The notes beneath the pieces were generated by a model, which saw only the letters and a program-made list of their open reading frames with translations, made no database searches and was not told the DNA's origin. A stretch of 64,000 bases of DNA from Streptomyces sp. ASQP_92 (GTDB lineage: Bacteria > Actinomycetota > Actinomycetes > Streptomycetales > Streptomycetaceae): positions 248,001-312,000 of the forward strand of contig NZ_JAODUA010000002.1 of the NCBI RefSeq assembly GCF_025399895.1, read 5' to 3'. How positions within the stretch are numbered: position 1 is the first letter of the stretch; every line of letters starts with the position of its first letter. The position numbers and the translations under genes are program-made. Positions 31,506-40,170 of the stretch are shown here, in pieces.

Positions 31506-32501
31506 TCAGCGACCCCAGCGCAGCGCGGGCGTGTCGACCGGGGCGTCCCACAGTCGCAGCAGCTCCTCGTCGACCTGACAGAGCGTCACCGAGCAGCCCG
31601 CCATGTCCAGCGAGGTCACATAGTTCCCGACGAGCGTACGGGCCACCGGCACGCCCCGCTCGGCCAGCACCCGGTGGACCTCGGCGTTGAATCCGTACAA
31701 CTCCAGCAGGGGAGTGGCCCCCATCCCGTTCACCAGGAGCAGTACGGGGCTGGTGGGGCGCAGTTCCTCCAGGACGACCTGCACGGCGTAGTCGGCGATC
31801 TCCCGTGAGGTCATCATCGCCCGCCGCTCGCGCCCCGGCTCGCCATGGATGCCCACCCCCAACTCCAGCTCTCCGGGCGGGAGTTCGAAGGTGGGGCTGC
31901 CCTTGGCCGGGGTGGTGCACGCGGTCAGCGCGACCCCGAAGCTGCGTGCGCTCGCGTTCACCCGCCGGGCGATCGCCTCGACCCGCTCCAGGGGTGCGCC
32001 CTCGGCGGCCGCCGCTCCGGCGATCTTCTCCACGAACAGGGTCGCCCCGGTGCCGCGCCGCCCCGCCGTGTACAGGCTGTCGTTCACCGCGACGTCGTCG
32101 TCGACGACGACCTTGGCGATGACGATGCCCTCGTCCTCGGCCAGTTCGGCCGCCATGTCGAAGTTGAGGACGTCGCCGGTGTAGTTCTTGACGACGAACA
32201 AGACTCCGGCGCCGCCGTCCACGGCCGCCGCGGCCCGCACCATCTGGTCCGGCACCGGCGAGGTGAACACTTCGCCGGGGCAGGCGGCGGACAGCATCCC
32301 CGGCCCCACGAACCCGGCGTGCAGGGGCTCGTGCCCCGAGCCGCCGCCCGAGACGAGGCCGACCTTCCCGGCCACCGGCGCGTCCCGCCGTATCACCACC
32401 CGGTTCTCGACATCCACCGTGAGCGAGGGATGCGCGGCGGCGATCCCGCGCAGCGCGTCGGCCACCACGGTCTCGGGCACGTTGATGAGCATGTTCACCA
32501 T
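31506..32501 (-). CDS. dhaK: Dihydroxyacetone kinase substrate-binding subunit DhaK
   Basis: About 331 residues of the DhaK fold: VGLVSGGGSGHEPLHAGFVG near residue 45, VKNYTGDVLNF, and the His that forms a covalent hemiaminal with dihydroxyacetone in GVGIHGEPG. With DhaL and DhaM it makes dihydroxyacetone phosphate for glycolysis. The ATG 2 bases after GGAGGTC is close; ATG at 32492 and an intervening GTG are alternatives. It follows the glycerophosphodiesterase gene by 96 bp, so phospholipid-derived glycerol may feed this pathway. Confidence 0.95.
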   Translation of the reverse strand: MVNMLINVPETVVADALRGIAAAHPSLTVDVENRVVIRRDAPVAGKVGLVSGGGSGHEPLHAGFVGPGMLSAACPGEVFTSPVPDQMVRAAAAVDGGAGVLFVVKNYTGDVLNFDMAAELAEDEGIVIAKVVVDDDVAVNDSLYTAGRRGTGATLFVEKIAGAAAAEGAPLERVEAIARRVNASARSFGVALTACTTPAKGSPTFELPPGELELGVGIHGEPGRERRAMMTSREIADYAVQVVLEELRPTSPVLLLVNGMGATPLLELYGFNAEVHRVLAERGVPVARTLVGNYVTSLDMAGCSVTLCQVDEELLRLWDAPVDTPALRWGR

Positions 32502-32597
32502 GACCTCCAGGGCGAGGCGTGCGAAGTGCGACGGCCTCAGTATCACGCGAGGTTCACGATCATGTCCGGTGGTGCGGGATCCTCCGGTGGCGCGGGA

Positions 32598-33497
32598 TCA
32601 GCGGGATCGGACAGCCCCGGGCAGGCTCCGCCGGGTCGCCTTCGCGATGACGTCCGGGCGGTTGGTGATGAGGCCGTCCACGCCGAGCCCTACGAGACGG
32701 GTGGCGTCCGGCGCGCTGTCGACGGTCCAGGCGTTCACGCGCATCGGGAGCCGGTGCGGCCCGAGGGTGGTGTGCACGGCCTTGACGTACGGGGACGTCA
32801 CCGCGCGCTGCTCGGGGTTGATCTGGTCGGCGAACGCGGCGTACCGCTTGAGCTCGGAGACGGGCGGGTTGCCGAGGAATCCGGTGCGTACCGCGGGACG
32901 CAGCCGGTGGGTGGTGCGCAGCGCGGGGGCGCTGAAGCTCTGCACGACCAGGCGCCGGGCGAGGTGCGGCCCGTCGAGCCAGCCGGCCCGGGCCAGGGCG
33001 CGCAGGGTCTGGTCCTCGATGCCCGGGTACAGCTCGGGCCGCTTGAGTTCCAGGAGCAGACCCTGGCCGGTGCGGTCGAGCCGGCCCAGATACTCGGCCA
33101 GGGTGGGGACGCGCTCACCGTGGAAGCGGGGCGCGAACCAGCCGCCCGCGTCCAGGGTCTTGATCTCGGCCAGGGTGAACGAGCCGACCGACCAGGGCGA
33201 CCGGCCGGGGTAGCGCCGCTTGGCGTCGGTGGTGCGGGCCAGGGTCGTGTCGTGGATGACGACGAGCGCGCCGTCGCGGGTGCGCTGGACGTCGTTCTCG
33301 ACCCAGCGGGTGCCGAGGTCGGCGGCCCGCTGGACGGAACTGAGGGTGTTCTCCGGGGCGTAGGCCGCGGCCCCGCGATGCCCGTAGACGGTGATGGTCC
33401 GGGCCGCACGGGCCTGCGCCGTGTGCGTGGGCAGGGTGAGGGCGAGCGCCGCGCACAGGGTGGCGGCGACGGTGGACAGGGCGGTGCGGTGGCGCAT
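32598..33497 (-). CDS. Secreted glycerophosphodiester phosphodiesterase
   Basis: About 299 residues with a signal peptide (hydrophobic core about residues 7-26, AQARA cleavage region). The GDPD barrel begins VYGHRGAAAYAPENT, with the catalytic His and Glu, followed by ENDVQRTRDGALVVIHDTT (second His). It hydrolyses glycerophosphodiesters to sn-glycerol-3-phosphate and an alcohol outside the membrane. It is co-oriented with dhaKLM. A later WTVDSAPDATRLVGLGVDGLITNRPD run is the family's closing motif. Confidence 0.94.
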   Translation of the reverse strand: MRHRTALSTVAATLCAALALTLPTHTAQARAARTITVYGHRGAAAYAPENTLSSVQRAADLGTRWVENDVQRTRDGALVVIHDTTLARTTDAKRRYPGRSPWSVGSFTLAEIKTLDAGGWFAPRFHGERVPTLAEYLGRLDRTGQGLLLELKRPELYPGIEDQTLRALARAGWLDGPHLARRLVVQSFSAPALRTTHRLRPAVRTGFLGNPPVSELKRYAAFADQINPEQRAVTSPYVKAVHTTLGPHRLPMRVNAWTVDSAPDATRLVGLGVDGLITNRPDVIAKATRRSLPGAVRSR

Positions 33498-33660
33498 GCG
33501 CGTTTCCTCACGACGGCTCGGATCGACGTCCGCCAAGGTGCCAGGCCGCCCCCGCCGCAGGGTCGCCCGCCAGGCGCGCCCGCCGAGATGGCCGGCGCGT
33601 TCCCCGGTGCGGGTGGAATCCGTTCGTCCAGGAGGTCCAGGGGCGAGCGTGTGAGCGGCC

Positions 33661-33967
33661 CTGTCGGCGTTGCGCGGCTGCCGAGGACGCCTGTCGGCTT
33701 TCCGCGGCCGCCCGAGACAGGCGTCGGCCTTCCGTGGCTGCCCGAGGACGCCCACATCGGCCTTCCGTGGCTGCCCGAGGACAGGCGTCGGCCTTGCGTG
33801 GCCGCTCGAGGACGCCTGTCGGCTTTGTGCGGCTGCCCGAGGACGCCCACATCGGCCTTCCGCGGCTGCCCGAGGACACCCATCGGCGTTCCGCGGCTGC
33901 CGAGGACACGCGTCGGCCTTCCGCGGCCACCCCAGGACACGCGTCGGCCATCCGCGGCCGCCATGGG
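33661..33967. repeat. Short tandem repeat array, about 10 units of about 30 bp
   Basis: Roughly ten degenerate units share a core TCGGCnTTnCGnGGC followed by CGAGGAC; unit lengths vary from 27 to 33 bp. Copies alternate in the variable part (for example ACATCGG against CTGTCGG) in a partly ordered way, suggesting higher-order duplication. No transcript frame is kept open across units on either strand. The array lies between the phosphodiesterase start and a tRNA synthetase remnant. Confidence 0.85.
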
Positions 33968-34055
33968 CCCGGGGGGCGGGACCGCCGGGGTCCGCGCCGA
34001 GTCGCGAGCCGCGGACCCCGAGGCGGCGAGGTGTTAGCCCCGGGGGTGCCGAACC

Positions 34056-34505
34056 TCAGATGCCCGCCGTCAACTGCGCTTCGTCCTCCCGGAGTTGGGC
34101 GCTGCGGGCCGACACGAGTGCGCCGACGCGCCGCAGGAGGTCGCAGGCGGGCAGCGCCGCCGGGCGGCGGCCGTCGCGCGGCCGAATGGCGACCTCGGCC
34201 GACGCGGCCTCCCGGGCGCCGATCACCACCTGGTGCGGGACGAGACGGGCGGCCCGGATGCGGGCGCCGAGGGAGCCCTGCTCCGGTCCGGCGAGCTCCG
34301 CGCGCAGGCCGTCGGCCACGGCCCGCTCCACCACGTGGGCGGCGGCCCGGTCCGTGCGCCGGAGACGGGCACGACCACCAGTTGGACGGGCGCGAGCCAG
34401 GCCGGGAAGGCACCCCCATGGCGCTCGACGAGGTGTGCCACGGCGCGCTCCACGCTGCCGATGATGCCGCGGTGGACCATCACCGGACGGTGCCGGGCAG
34501 ACCGG
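34056..34505 (-). pseudogene. Threonyl-tRNA synthetase C-terminal remnant, frameshifted
   Basis: Reading down from 34505 gives [19 protein letters not shown], then [20 protein letters not shown]. That is the end of the ThrRS class II core plus the start of the anticodon-binding domain. The rest of the domain ([20 protein letters not shown], later [20 protein letters not shown]) continues in another frame, ending at 34056. The break lies near 34340-34370. The first 400 or so residues of ThrRS are missing. A functional thrS must be elsewhere. The remnant adjoins rpmE, so a deletion probably joined the two. Confidence 0.8.
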
Positions 34506-34523
34506 GGCGAGTGTGCGGCGGGC

Positions 34524-34772
34524 TCACTCCTTGCCCTCGTACCGCCGCTCGAACCGGGCGATCCGGCCCTCCGTGTCCACGGTCCGGGCCTTGCCGGTGT
34601 AGAACGGGTGGCTCTCGGCGGAGATCTCCACGTCGATGACCGGATAGGTGTTCCCGTCGTCCCAGTCGATGGTCTCCTCGCTGGTCGCGGTCGAGCGGGT
34701 GAGGAAGGCGAAGCCGGCCGCCCGGTCGCGGAAGACGACCGGCTGGTACGGGGGTTGCTTGTCGCGCTGCAT
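34524..34772 (-). CDS. rpmE2: 50S ribosomal protein L31, zinc-free (type B)
   Basis: An 82-residue L31. It has no CxxC zinc ligands, marking it as the type B paralogue that replaces zinc L31 when zinc is scarce ([25 protein letters not shown] is the family's core). In many streptomycetes this gene sits with other zinc-free ribosomal proteins under Zur; here those partners are absent. I see no clear Zur box in the 21 bp separating it from the upstream DUF5709 gene. Confidence 0.92.
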   Translation of the reverse strand: MQRDKQPPYQPVVFRDRAAGFAFLTRSTATSEETIDWDDGNTYPVIDVEISAESHPFYTGKARTVDTEGRIARFERRYEGKE

Positions 34773-34793
34773 GGGGGCTCCGGGGGTTGTCGG

Positions 34794-35309
34794 TCAGCGG
34801 GTGTCGCCGGGTTCGGCGCGGGCGGGGTCCTCGAAGCCGTCGAGGTACTCCGTGTCGTCCTCGTCCACTATGTGCATGGCCGCCTCCTCCGCCGAGGCGG
34901 CGGCCCCGTCGATGCCCACGTCCGTGGCGAGCATCCGGGTCTCGTCGTCGGGGTGGGCGCCCTCGTCGGGGGCCACCAGGCGTCCGGCGCGGGCGCCGCC
35001 GACCTCGTTGTCGCGCGGCTCGCCGTCGGTGTCCCAGGTGTCGCCCATGCCGTCGCCCTCGGCCGCGGCCACCTCGGGGAGCTCCGTGGCCAGGCGCTGC
35101 TCCAGACTGTCGCCGCGCAACCGCTCGGCGGCCGTCACGCCGGTGCGCTCCACGGCCCAGGGCCGCTCCGGCGGGGAGTAACCGACGTCGAGGGGGTCCG
35201 CGGGCCCGTCGTCCAGGGTGTCCTCGGCGCCGAGGATGCCTTCGTCGTCCTGGACCTCGGAGCCGTCGGGCTGGTAGACCTCGTCCCCCCACGCCTCACT
35301 GTCGACCAC
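34794..35309 (-). CDS. DUF5709 family acidic protein
   Basis: About 171 residues, strongly acidic, with a pattern [25 protein letters not shown] near the start (given in part) and no membrane segment. This is an actinobacterial DUF5709 protein, probably cytosolic and partly disordered. The GTG start follows AGGAGG by a short spacer. It lies 21 bp upstream of rpmE2 and is probably co-transcribed with it. Function unknown. Confidence 0.85.
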   Translation of the reverse strand: MVDSEAWGDEVYQPDGSEVQDDEGILGAEDTLDDGPADPLDVGYSPPERPWAVERTGVTAAERLRGDSLEQRLATELPEVAAAEGDGMGDTWDTDGEPRDNEVGGARAGRLVAPDEGAHPDDETRMLATDVGIDGAAASAEEAAMHIVDEDDTEYLDGFEDPARAEPGDTR

Positions 35310-35439
35310 GGCTACCTCCTGGGTCGCGACCGGTGGCTCGCACGCCGCTCGGTCCGATCCGGCAGCCGTCCCCAGTCTCGGCGCGGCCCGGCGCCCGGCA
35401 CCACCGCACGCCAGCCACCCGGGTGAGCGCCAGATCACT

Positions 35440-35469
35440 TTGAACGCGTTCAAGTTCGTGCGGTAGGGT
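35440..35469 (+). promoter_or_regulatory. Promoter with overlapping TetR-like palindrome
   Basis: A perfect 14-bp palindrome TTGAACGCGTTCAA (35440-35453) coincides with a TTGAAC -35 box. TAGGGT (35464-35469) makes the -10 at an 18-bp spacer, which is the Streptomyces housekeeping consensus. The start codon is 24 bp further on. A repressor of the TetR family is the likely reader. Confidence 0.7.
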
Positions 35470-35492
35470 CGCTTCCACATCGAGGGGGCGCC

Positions 35493-36449
35493 ATGAAGAT
35501 AGTGATTCCCGGCGGAACGGGGCAGGTCGGAACGGTTTTGGACCGGGCGCTCACCGCCGCAGGACATGAGGTCGTCATCCTCACCCGCAGCCCGCGCCAC
35601 GAGCGGGAGGTGGCCTGGGACGGCGAGACGCTCGGCGCGTGGGCGGACGCCGTGGACGGCAGCGATGTCGTCATCAACCTGGCCGGCCGCAGCGTGAGCT
35701 GTCGCTACACCGAGGCCAACCTGCGAGCCATGATGGACTCGCGAGTGCGCTCCGCACGCGTCGTGGGTGAGGCGATCGAGGCCGCCGCGCGCCCGCCGAA
35801 GGTCTGGCTCCAGATGAGCACCGCGACCGTGTACGCCCACCGCTTCGACGCGGCCAACGACGAGGCGACCGGAGTCGTGGGCGGCGCCGAGCCGGACGTC
35901 CCGGGCTACTGGGGGTTCAGCGTGGAGATCGCCAAGGCGTGGGAAGCGGCCCAGGAGCAGGCCCGCACCCCGGACACCCGCAAGGTCGCCCTGCGCTCCG
36001 CGATGGTGATGAGCCCCGACCGTGCAGGCGTCTTCGACGTGCTCCTGAAGCTGGCCCGGCTCGGGCTCGGCGGCCCGGTCGCGGGCGGCGCGCAGTACGT
36101 GTCCTGGATCCACGACCGTGATTTCGTCCGGTCGGTGGAGTTCCTCGTCGAGCGCGAGGACATCACCGGTCCGATCAACCTGGCCGCGCCGGCACCGCTG
36201 CCGCAGCGGGCCTTCATGCGCGATCTGCGCCGCGCCTCGGGCATCCCGGTGGGGCTGCCCGCGACGAAGTGGATGGCCGAGCTCGGCGCGTTCGCCCTGC
36301 GCTCGGACACCGAGCTGCTCCTCAAGAGCCGCCGCGTGGTGCCCGGCCGACTCCTGGACGAGGGCTTCACCTTCGAGCACCCCGAGTGGCCCGGCGCCGC
36401 CGCCGACCTGGTCCGCCGGGTGCGCGCCGCGCGTCGAGAAGCCAACTAG
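35493..36449 (+). CDS. TIGR01777-type NAD-dependent epimerase/dehydratase
   Basis: About 318 residues. An extended SDR fold begins MKIVIPGGTGQVGTVL (the GxxGxxG nucleotide motif) and carries the family's SWIHDRDF run near residue 205. The last quarter is the DUF1731-like substrate lobe. TIGR01777 proteins are of unknown specificity, related to YfcH/Slr1223. The catalytic Tyr-Lys pair is not conserved (WGFSVEIAKAWE), so redox chemistry may differ. The promoter is unusually well formed, with an overlapping repressor site. Confidence 0.9.
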   Translation: MKIVIPGGTGQVGTVLDRALTAAGHEVVILTRSPRHEREVAWDGETLGAWADAVDGSDVVINLAGRSVSCRYTEANLRAMMDSRVRSARVVGEAIEAAARPPKVWLQMSTATVYAHRFDAANDEATGVVGGAEPDVPGYWGFSVEIAKAWEAAQEQARTPDTRKVALRSAMVMSPDRAGVFDVLLKLARLGLGGPVAGGAQYVSWIHDRDFVRSVEFLVEREDITGPINLAAPAPLPQRAFMRDLRRASGIPVGLPATKWMAELGAFALRSDTELLLKSRRVVPGRLLDEGFTFEHPEWPGAAADLVRRVRAARREAN

Positions 36450-36486
36450 CCGGTCCTGCACGGCAGTTGGGCCCGCTGTCGCGCCG

Positions 36487-36595
36487 GCCCGGCGGGCGTG
36501 AACACCCGGGCGAGCCCGGCGGTTGTGAACTGCCGGGCGCACCCGGCGGGTGTGAACTTCCGGGCGGCCCCGGCTCGCGCGTGAATGGCCGGGCC
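36487..36595. repeat. Four tandem ~27-bp hairpin units after the epimerase gene
   Basis: Units begin at 36487, 36514, 36541 and 36568. Each pairs a CCCGG-type left arm with a CCGGG-type right arm around a 13-nt loop containing GTGAA. It lies 38 bp after the stop codon. The four stems are compatible with a strengthened terminator or a structured RNA. Confidence 0.7.
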
Positions 36596-36728
36596 GCGCG
36601 CCGCGACCGTGATCCACGGCGCGACCTGCCGAGCGTGTGCACCCCGCCGCGCTCGCCGCCGTCGCCGCCCCCCACCACGATGCCCAGGACCCGCCTCTCG
36701 ATCCCGGGTGGCTTCCGCGAGGAGATGC

Positions 36729-36756
36729 TTGTAGAGTACAACTCATTGGAGTTGTA
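36729..36756. promoter_or_regulatory. MarR-type operator upstream of the YhgE-like membrane protein
   Basis: TTGTA-GAG-TACAA (36729-36741) overlaps TACAACTC-ATTG-GAGTTGTA (36737-36756, perfect 8-bp arms). The first dyad differs from the MarR operator at 26340-26352 by one central base (GAG for GAA). The site is 62-89 bp ahead of the start codon. Confidence 0.65.
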
Positions 36757-36817
36757 AAAGCCAACCATTGGATGCGGGATCGCTCCCGGCCCTGCGTCCG
36801 ATCAGAAGGGTCCTGTC

Positions 36818-37933
36818 ATGTCCGGAGGCCACAAGGCCGGCCGGGTCGCCGCGCCCGGCGACGCGCGTACGGCGCCGTCGAACCCCGCGCTGCGGCACGT
36901 CCTCACCCATCTCGTCACCCCCCTGCTGATGTGCCTCGGCATGGGGCTCGCCTACCTCGGCACGTTCGTCACCCCCGAGCCGCACCACCTCCCGGTCGCG
37001 GTCGTCGGGGCGGGCCCCGAGGCGAAGGTGTTCGCGCAGACGGTGAAGGACAAGGCGGGCGACGCGCTCGACGTCCGTACGCTCGCCGACCGGGCCACCG
37101 CCGTCGACCAGCTCAAGGACCGGGACATCACCGGCGCCTACGTCCTGGACGCCAAGGCCCCCGAGCTCATCGTCGCTTCCGCCGGATCGGACATGAGCGC
37201 CACGGCCGTCGAGAAGGTCTTCACCCCGGTCGCCACCGCCCAAGGCGTCCCGCTCAAGGTCACCGACGTCGTCCCGCCGGTCTCCGGCGACCCGACGGGC
37301 TCGGGCATCTTCTTCCTGCTCATCGCCGTCAGCATCGGTTCCTACGCCTCCGTCGCCGTGCTCGGCGCCGCCGGGGCCGGCCTGTCCACCCGTACGAGGG
37401 CGGCGCTGGTGACCGGGGTCTCCTTCGCGGTCTCCCTGATCGGCGCGGCCTTCGCGGGACCGCTGTTCCACCTCGTCGACCACGGTCTGTGGGGCGTGTG
37501 GGCGATGTCCTGGCTGTACTCGGCGGGCATCCTCTTCCTCGGCGTGGGACTGCACACCTTCCTCAAGCGCTGGACCACGCTCGCCGTGATGGTCCTGTTC
37601 GTGATGCTCAACTTCACGAGCTCCGGCGGGCTCTTCCGGCCCGAACTGCAAAACGGCTTCTTCGCCGGCCTGCACGCCTTCTGGAACGGCGCCGGCCTTG
37701 TTGAGGGAATCCGCGATCTGGTCTACTTCGGCGGCCACGACCTCGCCCGCGATGTGTGGGTGCTCGTCGCCTGGTTGGTCCTCGGCCTCGCCGTCATGGC
37801 GATCGCGGCCACCGTCGAACGCCGCCGCACACCCGCCTCCGTCGCCCCCGCGCCGTCTTCCTCCCCGGCCGAGGCCGTCGAGGAAGAGGAAGAGGAAGAG
37901 CAAGAGGAGATCGAGGAGGCCGTGGGCGTCTGA
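36818..37933 (+). CDS. YhgE/ABC-2-like multi-spanning membrane protein
   Basis: About 371 residues. One N-terminal helix (about 28-46) is followed by an extracytoplasmic domain of about 110 residues and then about five to six helices (160-330). The tail is a strongly acidic EEEEEEEQEE run. This resembles YhgE/Pip-type proteins and ABC-2 permeases that lack their own ATPase. Such proteins often export drugs or lipids or act as phage receptors. No ATPase gene is adjacent. It is preceded by an operator matching the MarR gene's operator, so induction by that MarR ligand is plausible. Confidence 0.75.
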   Translation: MSGGHKAGRVAAPGDARTAPSNPALRHVLTHLVTPLLMCLGMGLAYLGTFVTPEPHHLPVAVVGAGPEAKVFAQTVKDKAGDALDVRTLADRATAVDQLKDRDITGAYVLDAKAPELIVASAGSDMSATAVEKVFTPVATAQGVPLKVTDVVPPVSGDPTGSGIFFLLIAVSIGSYASVAVLGAAGAGLSTRTRAALVTGVSFAVSLIGAAFAGPLFHLVDHGLWGVWAMSWLYSAGILFLGVGLHTFLKRWTTLAVMVLFVMLNFTSSGGLFRPELQNGFFAGLHAFWNGAGLVEGIRDLVYFGGHDLARDVWVLVAWLVLGLAVMAIAATVERRRTPASVAPAPSSSPAEAVEEEEEEEQEEIEEAVGV

Positions 37934-38069
37934 CACCGGCCCCACGCACCAGGGCGGCCCGCTCGGCGGAGCCGCCCCGCGCGTCACGGGCGCTCGGTCG
38001 CGCCGGGCGCGGGCCATTGACAGGGTGGCCGTCGAGACCGAAGCACGGCGCGACAGCGAGGAGGCAACG

Positions 38070-38447
38070 ATGACGGCACGACACACACTCCGGGTCCGCC
38101 GCGTCTACGACCCGCCCGAGAAGGCCGACGGCGTACGCGTCCTGGTCGACCGGCTCTGGCCCCGGGGCCTGTCCAAGGAACACGCCGCCGTCGACGAGTG
38201 GCCCAAGGAGCTCACCCCCTCGACGGAGCTGCGCCGCTGGTACCACGAGGACCGCTCGCGCTACGCCGAGTTCCGGAAGCGGTACGAGGCCGAGCTGACC
38301 GGGACCGAACAGGCCCGGGCGCTCGACCGGCTCGCCGAGCTGGCCAAGGACCGTACCGTCACCCTGCTCACCGCGGCCAAGGACGTCGACCACAGCCATG
38401 TGCCGACCCTGGTCGCGGCCGTGGGCCGGGACCGCCCGTCCGGGTGA
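38070..38447 (+). CDS. DUF488 family protein
   Basis: About 125 residues matching the short DUF488 group: RVYDPPEKADGVRVLVDRLWPRGLSKE near the start (given in part) and VTLLTAAKDVDHSHV near the end. Family function is unsettled. GAGGAGG precedes the ATG. It sits between an export-type membrane protein and the PAP2-DAG kinase gene on the same strand. Confidence 0.9.
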   Translation: MTARHTLRVRRVYDPPEKADGVRVLVDRLWPRGLSKEHAAVDEWPKELTPSTELRRWYHEDRSRYAEFRKRYEAELTGTEQARALDRLAELAKDRTVTLLTAAKDVDHSHVPTLVAAVGRDRPSG

Positions 38448-38489
38448 ACCCGGCGGGCGGCCGCTCGCCATCCGGGCTAGGCAGGGGGC

Positions 38490-40067
38490 ATGTCACCGAT
38501 GTCACCGATGTCACGGATGGGGACGATCGACCGCCGCTGGTTCGAGCGCGTGGCCACCGCACGGCCGGCCGGCGCCGACCAGGTACTGCCCCGGCTCAGC
38601 CGCGCCGCCAACCACGGGGGCCTGTGGTTCGCCGCCGCGGGCGTGCTCGCGCTGGCCGGCGGCCCCGCCGCCCGCAGGGCCGCCCGGCGCGGAATCGGCG
38701 CCCTCGCGCTCGCCTCGCTCACCACCAACACCGTCGCCAAATACGCCACCCGGCGCCGGCGCCCGGTGATCGATGCGGTCCCGCTGGTGCGGCGCCTCAC
38801 CAAGGCGCCGGTCACCACCTCGTTCCCCTCCGGCCACTCCGCGTCGGCCGCCGCCTTCGCCGCCGGGGTCGCCCTGGAATCCACCCGGTACGGGGCGGTG
38901 GTCGCGCCGCTCGCCGCCGCCGTGGCCTTCTCCCGCGTCTACGTCGGTGTGCACTATCCGGGCGACGTGCTCGCCGGATGCGCGCTCGGCGTGGCCGCCG
39001 CCGCCGTCACCTGCTACTGGTGGCCGCCCCGGCCCAGCCCCCCGCACTCCCTGCACACCCGGGTCGCGGCGGCCGAGCTGGCGCGCGGTCAGGGTCTCGT
39101 GGTCGTCCTCAACAGCGGCGTCGGCAAAGGAGTTCCGGGCCGTCTGCCCGCCCGGGACCACCTGAGGCTGCTGCTGCCCGAGGCCGAGATCATCGAACTC
39201 GGACCGGGCCAGGACCTGGGGGACCTGCTCGACGACGCCGTCGAACGGGCGGGCGCGCGCGCCAAGGTGCTCGGGGTGTGCGGCGGCGACGGCACGGTGA
39301 ACGCGGCCTGCGAACGCGCCGCCCGCGCCGGGCTCGCCCTCGCCGTGTTCCCCGGCGGCACCCTCAACCACTTCGCCCTCGACGCGGGCGTCGCCGCCTT
39401 CGAGGACACCGCGTACGCCCTCGAACACGGCGAGGCGATCCGCGTCGACTTCGCCCGCGTCCGCGACGGGGCGGGCCACGACGTCGCCGCCTTCCTCAAC
39501 ACCTTCAGCATCGGGCTCTACCCCGACCTGGTACGTAGGCGCGAGGCCATGGAGAGCCGGATCGGCAAGTGGCCGGCCGCCGCCATCGCCCTCGTCCGGA
39601 CGCTGCGCACCGCCGACCCCGTACGCCTCCAAGTGGACGGCCGGCCGCGCGCGTTGTGGCTGCTCTTCGCGGGCAACGGCCACTACCAGCCCGAGGGACT
39701 CGCCCCCTCCCACCGGCCGCGCCTCGACGAAGGACTCCTGGACGTACGCACCGTCGACGCCGAAGCACGTCTGGCCCGCACCCGACTCGTCATCTCCGCC
39801 CTCGCCGGCGCCCTGCGCCGTTCGCACGTCTACCGCGCCGAACGCGTCCGGTCGATCCGGCTCACCGGCCTGGAGAACATCAACGCCCTGGCGTACGACG
39901 GGGAGACCGCGGCCGCGCCGGACGCTCTGCTCCTCGACAAGGCGGAACGGGCGCTCGTCGTCTACAGCCCCGCCGAACCCCAGGACGAGATCGCCCAGCG
40001 AGCCCGCACCGCGCGGGCCGCCCTCGTCGCGGGGGCCACGGCGAGCAGGGCGCGGGCGGCCACGTGA
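38490..40067 (+). CDS. PAP2 phosphatase - diacylglycerol kinase-like fusion protein
   Basis: About 525 residues. The N-terminal PAP2 domain (30-185) has all three motifs: KYATRRRRP, PSGHS and SRVYVGVHYPGD, with several hydrophobic helices. The C-terminal domain (about 200-490) is a DAGK/LCB5-like lipid kinase with GGDGTVNAA and a late NGHYQPEG. It may convert a lipid phosphate to alcohol and phosphorylate another, for example in envelope lipid recycling. Fusions of this type are common in actinobacteria. The first codons form an ATGTCACCG repeat, making the exact start uncertain among four ATGs. Confidence 0.93.
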   Translation: MSPMSPMSRMGTIDRRWFERVATARPAGADQVLPRLSRAANHGGLWFAAAGVLALAGGPAARRAARRGIGALALASLTTNTVAKYATRRRRPVIDAVPLVRRLTKAPVTTSFPSGHSASAAAFAAGVALESTRYGAVVAPLAAAVAFSRVYVGVHYPGDVLAGCALGVAAAAVTCYWWPPRPSPPHSLHTRVAAAELARGQGLVVVLNSGVGKGVPGRLPARDHLRLLLPEAEIIELGPGQDLGDLLDDAVERAGARAKVLGVCGGDGTVNAACERAARAGLALAVFPGGTLNHFALDAGVAAFEDTAYALEHGEAIRVDFARVRDGAGHDVAAFLNTFSIGLYPDLVRRREAMESRIGKWPAAAIALVRTLRTADPVRLQVDGRPRALWLLFAGNGHYQPEGLAPSHRPRLDEGLLDVRTVDAEARLARTRLVISALAGALRRSHVYRAERVRSIRLTGLENINALAYDGETAAAPDALLLDKAERALVVYSPAEPQDEIAQRARTARAALVAGATASRARAAT

Positions 40068-40132
40068 GGTCCCTGGGTGTGGCGGCGGCCGGGACCGGGC
40101 GCCCGCCCCGAAGACGCGCCGGTCGCGGCCCC

Positions 40133-40163
40133 TTGTGCTGGAGCACACTCCAACTCGTAGCGT
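40133..40163 (+). promoter_or_regulatory. MerR-type promoter with leaderless start
   Basis: TTGTGC (40133-40138) and TAGCGT (40158-40163) are separated by a long 19-bp spacer centred on the dyad TGGAG-CACA-CTCCA (40139-40152). That long spacer and central operator are the mark of promoters untwisted by MerR-family activators. A start about 7 nt past the -10 would fall on the gene's ATG, giving a leaderless mRNA. Confidence 0.7.
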
Positions 40164-40170
40164 CTGTCGC

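Noticed and set aside
33661..33967. Open frames through the tandem array resembling a repeat protein
   Set aside because: Unit lengths of 27-33 bp shift the frame between copies, and no start with a ribosome site or conserved protein pattern is seen.
34773..34793. Zur box ahead of the zinc-free L31 gene
   Set aside because: The 21-bp gap holds no palindrome of the Zur type; the gene may be read from the DUF5709 promoter.
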